This document shows, in pieces, positions 1-35,265 of a DNA stretch of 36,221 bases. The notes below the pieces were generated by a model, which ran no database searches, had not been told where the DNA came from, and saw nothing but the letters and a program-made list of their open reading frames with translations. The DNA lies in the NCBI GenBank assembly GCA_000310025.1, contig FN649003.1:236142-272362 (forward strand), in the 5' to 3' direction. The DNA comes from Ectocarpus siliculosus (Eukaryota; Sar; Phaeophyceae; Ectocarpales; Ectocarpaceae). Each line of letters starts with the position of its first letter. Positions within the stretch are counted from its first letter, which is position 1. The position numbers and the translations under genes are program-made.

Positions 1-640
1 CTTTGGGTATGAGTCCCCCCCCCCCCCCGCCCCCCCACCCGGTGTTCTGCCATCAGGGTTGGGTTTTCGTCGCTTGGCAACGACGTTGTAAAACAAGCCG
101 CCCCCCCCCCGGTGTTTTGCCATCGGGATTGGGTCGCTTGGCAACGACGTTGTAAAACAAGCCAAGTCACTTCGTGAACTCGGCAACCAGGTTACCGTTT
201 TGTTTTTTTTACCTCTGTTTTTTTTTGTGCGGTAACCATGAATGGTGGTCGAGTAGATCATGTTGTGCGGGGTCGAGAAGCCTCACTCCGCGCAACGGGG
301 ATGATCGCACCACGTTGTGTTGAAATCGTCAAGCATCCTCGAGGCAGTTACACAGTGCTTACAACTGTCTCTGGAAGTGAAAGCACCAGAAAATAAATTG
401 AGTCATACGCAGCTGTCATTCGTATGCAAGGAAGTAAGCACAAGATGCCGAACACCCTTAGCAGGATGCAGCTCACCCTTCATGCGACTCGCCGAATACC
501 TCACGGCGCTTCGCGCTTGGTGATGTGAGAGCCTGGTCCGGTGAGAACCCGGCGTGCTCCGTCCCGGCTTTGTAGGGATGCGAGGTCAATGGTCTAACGA
601 CTACAGCATGCACGACTATGAGTACATCCCCCCCCGCCCC
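1..640. repeat. Poly-C-joined interspersed repeat, tandem copies A and B
   Basis: A short copy of the unit's start (41-99) is followed by a run of C and then a full unit (111-627), itself followed by another C-rich run. The first 14 bases (ending tatgagt before the C run) resemble the unit's own 3' end (actatgagtaca), so the array probably continues head to tail beyond the left edge. The full unit is nearly identical to the copy at 25095-25615. All full copies contain a stem ggttaccg...cggtaacc (190-197 with 230-237 here) enclosing T-rich loops. No protein is encoded. The class is unknown: a non-autonomous dispersed repeat or satellite-like unit. Confidence 0.8.
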
Positions 641-2297
641 CCGCCCCCACGGATCCCGATTTTCGATTGTAGGCCTATGTATGCATACGTGTCTCGAATT
701 TAGTCAGTATTAGTCGAATCCTGTGTGTGCGTGCACATCAGCTTCAATCTCACGAATTAAGGATTGGGTTCGAGCGTGTGCCAACAAGTCGAGGCCAAGG
801 AGTCTACTGCTGCTGAAGACAGTATCTTGACGTGCGAGGATATCAAATAAACACAGCCTTTCCAACATACCCCCCAACCCCCTAGAAAAGAAAAAGTGGC
901 GGCCGAAAAGAATGTTGACCAAAAATGATGAGAATGAAGCGGATTCATTTTCGCTCCTACCCGCGGCACGTATATTCTTCGTCGCCGCCCATCGCTCATG
1001 TCTGAACTCCCTTGCCCTACGAGTCTGACTCCCAGCTTGCTTGCTACCCTTCTTGACTGCGATCCGTCGACCTACTCTCTGACCCAATGTGGCAGACCAG
1101 ATACGAAAAGGTGCTCTACTCTGTGCGCTAGCTGCGGCTGTCACTCACGAGAAGCCACCTACTCAATGAAAGTGTCAAGAGCAGCGATCCATGTTCTGAA
1201 CACGGCTCAATGTTGGTAGTACAGGCTTTTATCACAACCCACAAGCTCTCGCTTCACTACAGCAGTCGGCAGATCTCTTCCACCTTCCACGTGCGTTTCC
1301 CGGAACACCAACCCAGGGGGTCGCTAACCTACATACATACATGACATGACAACAGAATTTTATGATACCGTAAAGGGCTGAAAAATGCTACTCCCCCCTA
1401 GACAGAATTTCAATGCTCGATTGCCCCACAACCAAGATAGTGTCAAAACACAAACCCGTTGTTTTAGACACATGTCGTCGAGGTAGTTTAGTATATGTGT
1501 CGAGCTGTTTCCGCACCCCCTTGGTTGTGGAGCAGTCGAGCTTTGAAAGCCGGTGCCTCTTACGGTATTCACATGGTGTCGTCCTGGTGTGAGAGATACC
1601 CTACACAATGTCGGCCAGCATCAGTATGTGCAGGTGTCGCAAAGGGAGAGGAACGTTCTGTTGCACGGAAATGCCCCAGGATGCGAACCGTGCCGCAAAT
1701 CATCTGACACACGGGATGACACGAACCAATGGGCAAGCCCACCTCGCAGTCTCCACGGCAACGACGTTGCTAAGTTGCGGCCGGAGACCCCAGATAATGG
1801 AAGGAGAATAGAGCTGCTTCTCTACCCCCGAGCGTTTCGCCACCCAAACGATTCCTTCCATGCGCTGCGTGGCGACCATGCGTAGCATGAGAGCTGCCGA
1901 TAGGCAGCAAAATGCCAATATTACCGTGTTCCCACGATTGTACTCGTCGTCGTCATCGCAACATCAAGGGTGTGAAGATTGAGGTCAAGAGCGACAAACG
2001 AAAACGTGACGGGTACTCTATAGCAACGTTCCGCTCAACGAGTCGTGGTCGGTTTTCCGACGCTGGCACAGTAGCTTCGACGATCGCCTCTGAGCCTCGG
2101 AAACCTGCTAAATAGAATCAATGCTGTTCCCCTGCGGGACCATTCGTCTACGCTGAGTTCGATACAGTAGGATGGTTGTGGATCAAGCTGGGGCTGACGC
2201 CTTCCTATTACCGACCGATAGCTTACAAGCATTAGGAGGTCCATTACGCGATATAAGGGCAGCTTCTTTCGGACGCCATCTCCGCGCACGTCTACTT

Positions 2298-2483
2298 TCA
2301 ATTGCCACAAGGGCACAGCACATGGTGCTCAACGACTTGCGCGAGACTTCCCATGGACATGTGCATGGGGATGTCGAAGAACCTGTACAGCTGCTGGATG
2401 TATGTTTCCAGGAGACATGTTCGAGACGAAAAGCGTTGAACCAGGCTTCCAGAACAACATATGATGTATGTCTTACACGACAC
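2298..2483 (-). CDS. Doubtful minus-strand exon, unknown protein
   Basis: The minus strand contains a run with strong G/C third-position bias (ETYIQQLYRFFDIPMHMSMG, about 2340-2403) ending in a TGA at 2298. A nearby minus-strand segment (about 2652-2694, EGPIDGKQLPDASK) is flanked by ag| and |gtgtct and could be a preceding exon. A 183-codon open frame on the plus strand (2172-2723) overlaps and cannot be excluded as the real one. No family recognised. Confidence 0.22.
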   Translation of the reverse strand: MSCKTYIICCSGSLVQRFSSRTCLLETYIQQLYRFFDIPMHMSMGSLAQVVEHHVLCPCGN

Positions 2484-3280
2484 CTGTCATGCCTACCTGT
2501 AAGTATGTATGTCTTGGCCGTGGTACGAAAAATAGAGTTATCATGCAAGTATCATGTGTTACAAGTTGAAGCTCGGCGATTTGAAGGTCGCGATCACACC
2601 TCGAAGCAGGCAAGAGTCATACCTGGACCTGCCATGAAACATAGACACCTTAGATGCGTCTGGGAGCTGTTTCCCATCAATGGGACCCTCCTGTCGGAGG
2701 TCCATGGCTTCACCTTTAGCTAATGGGGCATCTTTCACTTGTTGTACACCACGCGTGTGATATACATCGGACCTTCCCAACGCTCGAACGTGAGGGGTGG
2801 GCATGGGTCTCGCCGGTGTTGTGGACTTTCGGGCGGGTGGTTTCGTACGATGACCGGGGGGGCAATGTGGTGTGCTCGCTGCTTTCGGTGTGCAGGAAGA
2901 GAGGAGGCAGTGTTCCGGTCTCCACGTGTTTGAGGCATTGCGGAGGGAAAAATGATCTTGTTGCCCCCCTCAGCTTCTGCCTACTGTTGTTTGCTGTGAG
3001 TGCATCAACCGCACAATACTGCTACAGTGCTTTTGTGTCCATTCGAGTCTTGTAGGGCGAGGCTCCGGTGGTGGGCAATGGAAAGTTCTATTACATTGGG
3101 GTGGTAGCAGCGTTATTTCCCCCACCAGCCATGACAGCACCTAAACCAAACCGTTTTGGCTTCACGATGGGCCCACGATAGCCGTGCAACCCGGCAATAC
3201 GCTTGACTTGACTTGTTCGTGCCCCGTGCGGCCGCGAATCTTGTAGGGAAAGATCCGGCTGTTGGGGTGACAAGGCTTTT

Positions 3281-3660
3281 CTTCCATTCCGGTGGGAAAC
3301 CTAGCCGGGGAGTTTACGAAATGGGATATAACCCGCGTGTGTAGGCACACAATGGGGTACATTTTTTTTCTGCGCGGGCTTATCGCGCCGCAGACCACGA
3401 AACCAGCCTGTTGCACGGAAAGCCACAGTAGTGTGACGACAGAGAGAGACATGTATATGGTGGTCTGCGGTGCAACAACACGCAGGTTTCGTGGTCTGAG
3501 GCGCGACAAGGAGACAGAAAATGTGGAGATATCGTGGTCTGCGGTTGCCATTTTGGGATGTCCGCAGGAGCGTCACCATCGCTGAAAAAAAAGGGACATG
3601 CCTTGAACGTTATGGGGTATGTTTGTCAACCAAAATGGGGTGCTAGGTATTATTTTAGCA
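3281..3660. mobile_element. Foldback (MITE-like) element, copy 1
   Basis: An inverted repeat pairs 3381-3416 with about 3471-3509 (tatcgcgccgcagaccacga on the left against tcgtggtctgaggcgcgaca on the right). The right side, from tatggtggtctgcggtgcaa through the atggggtatgtttgt stretch near 3610-3640, aligns with the right arm of the larger element in ABCC intron 16. No transposase frame is present, as expected for a non-autonomous hairpin element. Outer ends and any target-site duplication could not be fixed by eye. Confidence 0.65.
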
Positions 3661-4667
3661 GACAACAGGGTTTACCCCACGGTTTGATGAGCTTCTTCTG
3701 TGGATCATATGTTTGTCACCCTCCCCGACATAGCCTCCTATACACTTCACTATTTCACCCTTCGTTGCTCTTTTGTGCCTTTTTCTCTTTCCGTTTTGCT
3801 TGTTTTGCTTGTTTTCCCTCCCCCCGTTCCCGACGTCTCGTGTCCACCCCCTCCCTCCACCGCTCCTCCCGTCTCCTCTCCCTCTTTCTGTCCCTCTCCC
3901 TTTCCCTGACATTCTTGCTTCACCTCGCTCGCGGCAAAATACCGTCGTGCAACTTACCATGGCATGCTGGTTTTCGCTTCGGACACCGGAAAACACCCAA
4001 ACACAGCCGGCATCTCAATGATAAGCTCCGCCGCAACTGGGAATGGTGAGTGTCAATCGTGTATTGGAGAGATGGGAATGCTACTGAATCTTGCGAAAGG
4101 CGACGCAAACGAAACTATCTGTGCGCCGGGGCAGAATATTAGTGAAAGGAGTCCGACCCAATAAGCTTCTAGGTCGTGTCGCAAAAAAACGTGGTAACAC
4201 ACAATTTTGCGTCGTTTCAACTTGGGGAGGGGCAGGGTCCGCACTCGGTTGACAACGTGGCAACGACAGGGATGCTTGGCTCACATTTTTAGTTTGGTGA
4301 AGGGGTTGCTCGGCCAACCAGTCCCATGCATGCCACATTTCTTTTCTCGTTTTCTGCCAAAGCCACCTTCCCCATGTGCTCGATCGAGGTTCCGTCGACC
4401 CTTTGGTCATACAGGTATAGGCACTTCGAAACCCTTGGCTACACAACTTGCAAGACCGGTCACGGACCGCGCTGTCGGTTTACTCTACTCTTGACGAGTC
4501 TCAAGCAACACGGCTGTGCTTTAGTGCTGCAAGTACATATGATGCTGGCCCTTTTTTAGCTTGGCGGCGGGGGGGTGCTTCGAGACGGAACCACTGTGAA
4601 TTTTGTGTTGGTGCCCGCGGTGCCGCCCCCGACGGTCACAACGAACATATGCAGGGAGAGGGCCAGG

Positions 4668-28465
<23,798 letters not shown>

Positions 28466-28970
28466 CCGTTCTTGGATGATGGTGACCCCACTCCGAGGAC
28501 TACGGGTAGTAACTGAACGGAACATGTCGTCACTAGCGCTACATTCGGCGTGTCGGGGAAGTGGGGCGCGCATGCATGGGTTCTTGCAACTATGTGGGGG
28601 AATGTTTACGCAAAAACACAGACCGCCCAGCGGTGTGCACGGTGCCTATGGCGTGCTCGCATGCTCTAGTGGGTGTTCGTGTGGAGCGTTTAAGAGTGCC
28701 GAACGGGAGACAAAATTATGGAAGCAGGGCAGAGACTATTGTTGATGACCTGGTACCGATATTGTCTGCTCTTGCTTCACTATATGATGCCCACAACACA
28801 CCGCTAATCGAAGCCCGCTAGCCTACACTATATCCTGGCTCGCTCATAGACCCCCTCCCCCTCAGGACGGATGTTGCCGATAGGTGGAGATTGCCTGCCA
28901 ACGTTAATGGTATGCAACCAGGATGGTGAGAATCCAGTAGAGTAACAGTGGAGGTGGGGCGCTTTGAGAA
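28466..28970. other. 3' flank of the ABCC gene
   Basis: This stretch should include the 3' UTR of the transporter. No AATAAA hexamer, terminator-like structure or gene is visible; it leads into the LINE fragment and might include more of its unrecognisable upstream part. Confidence 0.5.
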
Positions 28971-29870
28971 CACACGTGTCTGGGGGTATTTTGAAACGAA
29001 GTGTCATGGAATGCACACAGGTCCGAAGTAGCGGAAAAGGGCAAAGCGCGAGGATGGAAGTTTCACCCACTACTCGCACACCGGCATATGGACAACATGT
29101 TGAGGAGCGTTAGCGTCCCGCCGCCAGAGTGTGCCGAGGCGGTATGGGAAGAAAATATGAAGGCTGTCGATGACCTCGAGGCGGCCCAGATGAACGTAGC
29201 GAAAATCATCCTACTGTAGGATGCTCCAGCGATGCAGCAGAACTGGGGATCCAGTCACGGCGAATGGGAAGAGACGCGAGGAAGCTAGAATGGCAGTACC
29301 GAATGCACGATACGGGTGAGGAGAAGTCCATAGAATACATTTGAAGGCAAAGGGGGCAAACAAGAAAGAGCAGCAGAAACGAGTTGACTGAGGATATTTA
29401 CTACTCGTAGATGACGTTTTGCACGGGTTTGAAGTTGACAAAGTAGATACATCGGAAACGGTAGGCCTCGACTATTCATTGAGGGGTTCAAGAAGAAGAT
29501 ATCTGGTGCTTTTTCCGAGAGAGAAAAACAGAATCAAACCAAACAACGAAGAAACTCAAGGATAACAAAGGCCTCGATGGGTACGAAATGTCTGGAGTAC
29601 CTCCATGGACCAACGGATGCAGGGACAAGCAAGGGTCAAAATTTGGGGCTGGCGATATTGGCGTTCGAGAACGTAGACGAGTAATTTGGGGGGTAGGCGG
29701 TGACGACGACAAGTTCAAGTGTAAATGCGGCTCCGAGTGCGAAGACCGGGTTCATGTATGGCTTATGAAAATGAGAGAGAAATGTACAGGACTGAGCTGG
29801 AAGAAATTCAATGGATTAAAAAAATATGTTTCAGGCATGGAACAACGAACATGAACCGTAGCATTATTGA
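28971..29870 (+). pseudogene. Decayed LINE-type reverse transcriptase fragment (C-terminal part)
   Basis: Frame 1 reads TCLGVF, a TGA at 28992-28994, then NEVSWNAHRSEVAEKGKA, resembling the YLGV...W..H......KG.A segment after the RT palm in non-LTR elements, and runs to a TAG at 29217. The frame then shifts: from 29222 it reads CSSDAAELGIQSRRMGRDAR followed by KLEWQYRM, resembling the (L)G..s..aAv..ELG..sl..rRd...LkwwyKl block common in LINE ORF2 proteins of algae and oomycetes. Near 29715-29757 a C-x-C-x3-C-x4-H pattern (KCKCGSECEDRVH) matches the terminal zinc-knuckle-like motif. Multiple stops and frame changes show it is inactive. The 5' part (endonuclease and catalytic YADD) is not recognisable and no clear poly-A tail follows. 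Confidence 0.62.
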
Positions 29871-31431
29871 GGCATATGCATAGGAGGCGTGCCGAAGAGG
29901 CGGGTAGTGAAATTGATAGCATAGAGACGGTAGGGATAACGTTTTTGAGACATCTTTGGCAGAGAAGGAAGGAACGATTGGCCATCGGTGATCGATCCTG
30001 CGAGAACACTGCTCCGCCCTCTCGAAGAGGCGCGGCTATTGGTCTAACCCCCAAGGGATGCAAAGCATGAGAACACCCACCCCCACCAATTTTGGGCCCC
30101 AGGAAAATCCAGGTCGAATGAAATCTGCGTTTGTGCGCACATGTGAATTTTCTTGTGTGCCCCGCGAGATCCCTCGTGAGATATCGTCATGTTCTCCCTT
30201 GGAAAATGACTCATCTTCGTTTTTGTTTCTATTGTTTGAAGCCCTTTACTGCAACAGTTTGGAACCTTCTTGACCTTCTCCCTTCGGCAGAGTGGGCGCT
30301 ATTCTAATCTTCCCGATATCATGTGGGTCTTCGATCGACTACCTTGCCGAGACTTCATTTGCAGTGAATGTTCGCAAGGAGTGCATAGGGGCGCAGCTGC
30401 TAAGCAGGCGCCCGTCGCGCCTCGTTGGTGCAGATTTCCCGTCCTTGGCGCTGGTAAACTACTTGGAGCAACAATTCAAAACTGCAGTCTGATGCACTAG
30501 CGTAGCTGGTTGTGACCCCAGACGTGGCCAGGGCAGCAACTCGTACCCACACGCGCACATGCGACATACTTCACATGTAAAGGCAGGCAACCAAGCCCTG
30601 GGCCGACAATGAACAAAACATTGATGGCTGCTACCTGCGGTGCCTGACTCCCTGCTCAATAAAGTTTGTTACGGTATTCCATTTGTTGTTGACATCGACC
30701 TTGTAGTTCTGCATCTGTTCGGTGTGTGCTGGACGCATCACAAGCAAGCCGGAATGCACACCCCCAATCGCCTGCAAGCATGGTATCCGGAAACAAAGAG
30801 AAGTTAGCCGATGATGCGAAAAAAGGCACTCACTCTAGTCACTGCAAAGTGGAGGAGGTGGAGCGTGGAGGGCGCTCGTAGCATGAGCCAGGCCCAACTC
30901 ATAAACCTAACCGGTTTGTTGTAGCTCAATAATTCTGGCACCACGTCTCTGCTCTTCTACCGCTGGAACAATAACGTTTCGACGGCGTGCAACACATTAT
31001 AAACTTTGCCTTCTCACCCCTCTGGGTACAGCCTTCCATTATGATGTTTCCCGAAAAAACATGTTCCTAAAAAATGGAGTCAGCCCCGTATTTGCCTCTA
31101 CCCCTGTGGGGTCTTCTGAATCTCACGCCATATCGCAGAAGGCTGACATGCCATCACCTGCATTCTCTAAGTAGTCCCTTGTAAGGCTTCCGACACCATT
31201 TTGTGTGAACCCTTCTCCTGCCTCCCTCACGTACAGCATGAGCCGAGACTTCCATAGTCTGCGAGCAGGATTTACAGCTTTGGCACTCCTTGCATGGGTA
31301 GCTGTGTGGCTACCCTGACCCGGAGGTATGCATACTGAACGGGGTTCCCACCTGAACCTTCAAACATCATTCTCAACGGGATGAATGTTTCGTTCCAGAT
31401 GAATAATATCCTGATGCGGACAGTCTCGTCA
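29871..31431. other. Intergenic stretch, little interpretable
   Basis: It contains the doubtful terminal exon (30291-30492) and an AATAAA at 30658. Nothing else is seen in 30664-31431. Confidence 0.5.
30291..30492 (+). CDS. Possible terminal exon, unknown protein
   Basis: A good 3' splice site (ccttcttgaccttctcccttcggcag|) is followed by an open segment of 67 codons ending in TGA, reading YLAETSFAVNVRKECIGAQL and ending VNYLEQQFKTAV. An AATAAA hexamer follows at 30658-30663. Codon third positions lean to G/C only weakly. No family is recognised and no matching upstream exon was found, so this could be chance or a relic. Confidence 0.3.
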
Positions 31432-31620
31432 TCAACCTGGCTCCTCCTGGCAGTCAGAGGTTAACAGTAGGTCGGCGAGTTCCCCGAGCGCTTCAAAGAC
31501 CCCGGCGGATGCTATACCGACCCTCGTCCCTTCTGCCTCGCGCAGCCGCGTGATCGCGAAACCTTCCCGGATTTTGCGAGTCTTTGCCGCCAAGAATTGA
31601 TCATTGACAGTTCTGCAGTT
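31432..31620 (-). CDS. Possible C-terminal exon, unknown protein
   Basis: The minus-strand frame reads VNDQFLAAKTRKIREGFAIT and ends GELADLLLTSDCQEEPG before a TGA at 31432-31434, with a predominance of G/C-ending codons and a plausible amphipathic helical composition. A possible acceptor (ctgcag|) lies near 31612. Whether it belongs to the same transcription unit as the minus-strand segment at 35266-36221 cannot be told from sequence. Confidence 0.33.
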   Translation of the reverse strand, partial: NCRTVNDQFLAAKTRKIREGFAITRLREAEGTRVGIASAGVFEALGELADLLLTSDCQEEPG

Positions 31621-34030
31621 GCTCTTTCCTCGATACTGGCTTGAAAATCTCCACGAAGAAAATGTCAGGGAGATACATATGTACGCGTCAAAAGAGAATT
31701 GCGGGTGCACCAGCCCGTTCGCGTATGTACACAGTTCTGACGCTTGGCACAGCAAGAAATGCGAGAGCGTCAGATTCAACTACATAGTTTCTCCGCCACC
31801 CCCCGAACCGGTGACCGCAAGCTACTCTTGAGCTCAGGTCGACCATGTGAGCAACAATCCTACTTGTTTATCCTTTCCCGAAATCCCCGAATTCTATCAA
31901 TTCCTTTCCCCCGCGGCCGCGATCATACACGGAGAAGTCAGCAGTTCCCACCGCATGTACAACTTGTGAAAGAACTTCATAGCGGTGAAGCACCCTCTGT
32001 CGATGGAGGTTTCGTTGTTTAATGAGAAATGTCGGCAGACTTGGGCAGGTCACGGGTTCGAGCAAACGACAGCACCTCTGACTCATCTGTGAAGCGCAAC
32101 CATGGTCCCCTCCGTTTCACTTTTGTTATGAACTCCAACCCCTTGTTCCACTTTTGTGCTGCCCCCGAGAGACGCACGCACCTAGATTCCTCCCGAGTGG
32201 CAACTTCCGTGCCCATTCCCCCTTTTCCTTTTCCTGTTCCTGGAAAACGAAACCGAACGGTAGAGATCAGGGGCAAGGAGGTGAAAAATATGCGGGCCAG
32301 TGTTTTTCCTAGTCGGATGTCATTTGCTCTCAAACTTGGTTGTCATGACGACGAGCAGTTGAACCCCAGTGCTAAATTGCATAGTCTAGGCGTTCTCCTC
32401 TTTCCCCAAATAACTGTTCGTACCAGTCGTCGGTGTTCGTCACCTGCCGTACTTTGTCGGTTAGTTGTGATCGAGGCCAGGCGTGAAGTACCATCTGCTA
32501 CGTGTTCTGTTTTCCTCGGATGTGTTTGGCTTTGTGTGCCCAGCCTCCCGTGATTTCAAGACAACCCGCATTTTCATCCTCAGTTGGGTGCGCTTATCTC
32601 TTGCTCCGCCGCATCGCAAGACCTAAGTGGCTGCCGTGAATTTATCTCCACGAAATCAGCATCGGACCACCCAGGCGATGACCTATCAGTTCGTACATGA
32701 CCCAGGCGGTAAACACCTTCCCAGCAAAGTTCGATGGCATTGATCGTCACGTTGCAGGTCTTGCGTGGTGCGGGCCTCTTTTCGAATTCAGCCGAAAAAG
32801 CGGCGGGTAGATCGTATCTCAAGATACTGGCAGTGCCCGACAAAACCCGCCTGTCGCGCTTGTATCCGAGAGGTGAATGTTATCGTTCGTGGACGTTCAA
32901 CCGGAGCACAGCATCGGGTGCTCAGTAGCCGTCCGTCCGTGAGAAATTCCTGGTCAATAGGCCACCGCCAAAGATGTAGGTCGTTCGTGGAAGTCTCTAT
33001 CTAACTCTACCCTCTGGCTGTGGTTTTTGTTGAGCGATGCATGCAAGCCGGTGACTTCAAGGAGCCTCCAGAAAAAAAGGGCCTGGCTGCCCATAGTACA
33101 TACGTCACACTCCATAACTAGGAGTGTTCTGCCGGGGAGGCCACTACTGGTGTGAACCTGTCCATCCGAAGGTAAACCTACAACCAATGGCAATGAGATC
33201 CCCGGTTGTGTACGCGTAAAAGAAACTAGGGCTTGGTGTGGGTATACTCTCACGTGGTGGCCATGAGCAGGCTCACCTTGGGATAATTCGCTCTTAGGCT
33301 TACCAGTTCGGTATGGTCTCAGCGCTCAAACGCGGGGGCACATTGTTTAATAGCCGCGTCTGCGTCTATGCCACCTTTCGTTCGGTCGGAAACATGGCAG
33401 GATAGATCGTTGATGAACCTACCCTTGTGGGCAGTAAGGGGCAAGACCCACTGCGTGGAGCGTGGGAACCTCGCGCGCGGCCGCAGTTTTTATGAGGCAC
33501 CTATCTCAGTGTAGGTTTTCCCCAGGTGTTTTTTCATGTTAGTGGGAGATGCTCTCCTGCGTTGCTACATAATGGTTGCCATACCGCAGAGCACTTTTTA
33601 GATCTGTGTGGGGGGAAGGAGCGATCACCGGAACCTCCCCTGAAACGATTGTCATCAGCTCGTCTATGATTGGAAAATGTATTAGTTTGCCGACACAATT
33701 GATTGTGTGTAAGGGAACTAACTGTCACTAAAGTTCCACCCAAGAACCGTGCTACATCCCCTATGATCCCTCTGTTGTCGCGCATCGGACTCGTGCACGT
33801 CTTGGCAAGACTGTACGCGTTCTCTCTCTGGTTGCTCTACATATAATTTGGATGATTTTGTTTTCTCTGCGCCAACGAGCTACTATTTCTGAATTCGTTT
33901 GATCGCCCAACCAGTCATTGCTCAACCCGCCTCTGAGAAGCTGTTGTGCCGACCCGCCACTCTCGCGCGGTTTGGTTTGCTAGTGCTGCCTTTGGCTTCT
34001 GCTGCTGTCCTTCTGCTTCAACGGAAGAAA
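31621..34030. other. Intergenic stretch, no supported gene
   Basis: Short open frames exist on both strands (for example 32580-32843 minus and 32734-32928 plus, which overlap each other) but none has a recognised motif, splice context or strong codon bias. No tRNA, rRNA or repeat was recognised. Confidence 0.5.
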
Positions 34031-34866
34031 CCCTGCATGCACTGAACTTTTGCCTGGCCATTAGTCCGTGGCACGGGTAGGTACCCGAGTCCAGATCGAA
34101 CTGTTCGGACGACGTCCTGCTGCGACCATGTCTCGTGAATCCGACTCTGAACGTGGTATTGGTCCTGAGCTCCCAACCACGCTCGCGTCTGCCCGTGTTG
34201 TATTGGAACTGCCTGTCTAGTGTTCGGTTGCCGCGAAAAATCACCCTCATGCACTAGACTTCTGTGTGGCCCTGGGCTTCTAAGCCAACGGGTATGTGCC
34301 CGAATGTCGATTGAACTGTCCGGCTGGGGTGCGCCCTGCTGCGGCGACATTGTTTTTGCTTCAAGGCTTAACATCGTTTTTCTCTGGAGTCCCAAACACT
34401 TCGGTGCCTACCCGCGGTGTGTTAGGAGTGCCCTACTGCTAATCTGCCCAGACACAAAATCGCGCTGCTTACGCTGAACGTTTGTCTGGCCCTGGGCGTA
34501 CAACCGTTTCTGTTTGTGCCCGATTAACGATAAATTTCCCGGCTAATGTCCTGCTATTAATGCTGAAGATCGTATCTTTTCTGGGGTATCAACCACGCAG
34601 GTGCCTGTCCGTGTTGTACATTTTTGGGACTGCCCTACAGTCGATCAGATTAAACGATAAGTCGCCCTGCGTGCCCTTCACTTTTGTGATGGCCCTGGGC
34701 GTCCAACGGCACGGGTATGGACCCGAGTTCAGATCGATTTGTCCGTTCAGGGTCCAGCTACCACGATATGTCGTGAATCCAGCTCTGACTTTTGATTTGG
34801 CCCTCGGTTTCCAACCACACTGGCGTCTGCCCGTGTTGTATTGGAACTGCCACGCTGCTACATAGT
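34031..34866. repeat. Four degenerate tandem copies of a ~200-220-bp unit
   Basis: Unit starts lie near 34031, 34244, 34463 and 34665, and the array ends near 34866. Shared landmarks in order within each unit are ccctgc.tgc at the start, tggccctgggc, a ...gggta.g..cccga block, gat.gaactgtcc or a variant, ctg.t.cgac, a c.aaccac block, and a gtctgcccgtgttgtattgg-like stretch followed by gaactgcc. Units 1 and 4 are most alike. On the minus strand units 1 and 4 both read open with a shared QFQYNTGRR...G....R, but units 2 and 3 do not keep the frame, so a coding role is unlikely. Confidence 0.72.
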
Positions 34867-35265
34867 CTTCTGTTGCAAGAAGTCGCGTGGTGCGCACTGA
34901 AATGCTCGGCTTTGGAGGCCGTGCTAGTTGTAACTCTTTAGAACCAGACGTTGTGCGGTTGTGCGGCAAACTATCATGCAGCGTCATGTGGTCAACCCAG
35001 GTTTGGTGCGATTATTGTTTCACATCTCTCACCGTGGAACAGAGCCGGCATTACTGACGCAGGCGTCGGTGCACCGCGGGGTCCCATCGATCTCCCTCGT
35101 CCCCGAACAGGGTACCAGCTCGATCTGGCTCCCCCCCCACCCCGGCCTGTACTTTCAAAAGAAAGCCCCTCCGGCCAGCACCGCACCCCGCGTTTGTGGC
35201 TCTTTCTCGCCCCCCCTTCTCTGCCGCCGCCAACCATCCTGCCTTAATTGGCCACGTTGGGCTGA
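34867..35265. other. Short spacer between the tandem array and the minus-strand frame
   Basis: This stretch includes C-rich runs near 35130-35220 on the plus strand. No gene is supported. Confidence 0.45.

Larger units (their letters stand above)
641..4667. other. Region upstream of the ABCC gene, no supported gene
   Basis: Apart from the foldback element (3281-3660), the doubtful exon near 2300-2480 and a CT-rich tract at about 3720-3915, I see nothing interpretable. I searched for the conserved L0 segment of ABCC proteins (W..P.L..L...W..PLL..G) in the forward frames and did not find it. No clear TATA box or initiator precedes 4668. Confidence 0.6.

Noticed and set aside
317-523. 68-codon frame in the left-edge repeat
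   Set aside because: The frame is not kept in the other copies of the repeat, so the unit is non-coding.
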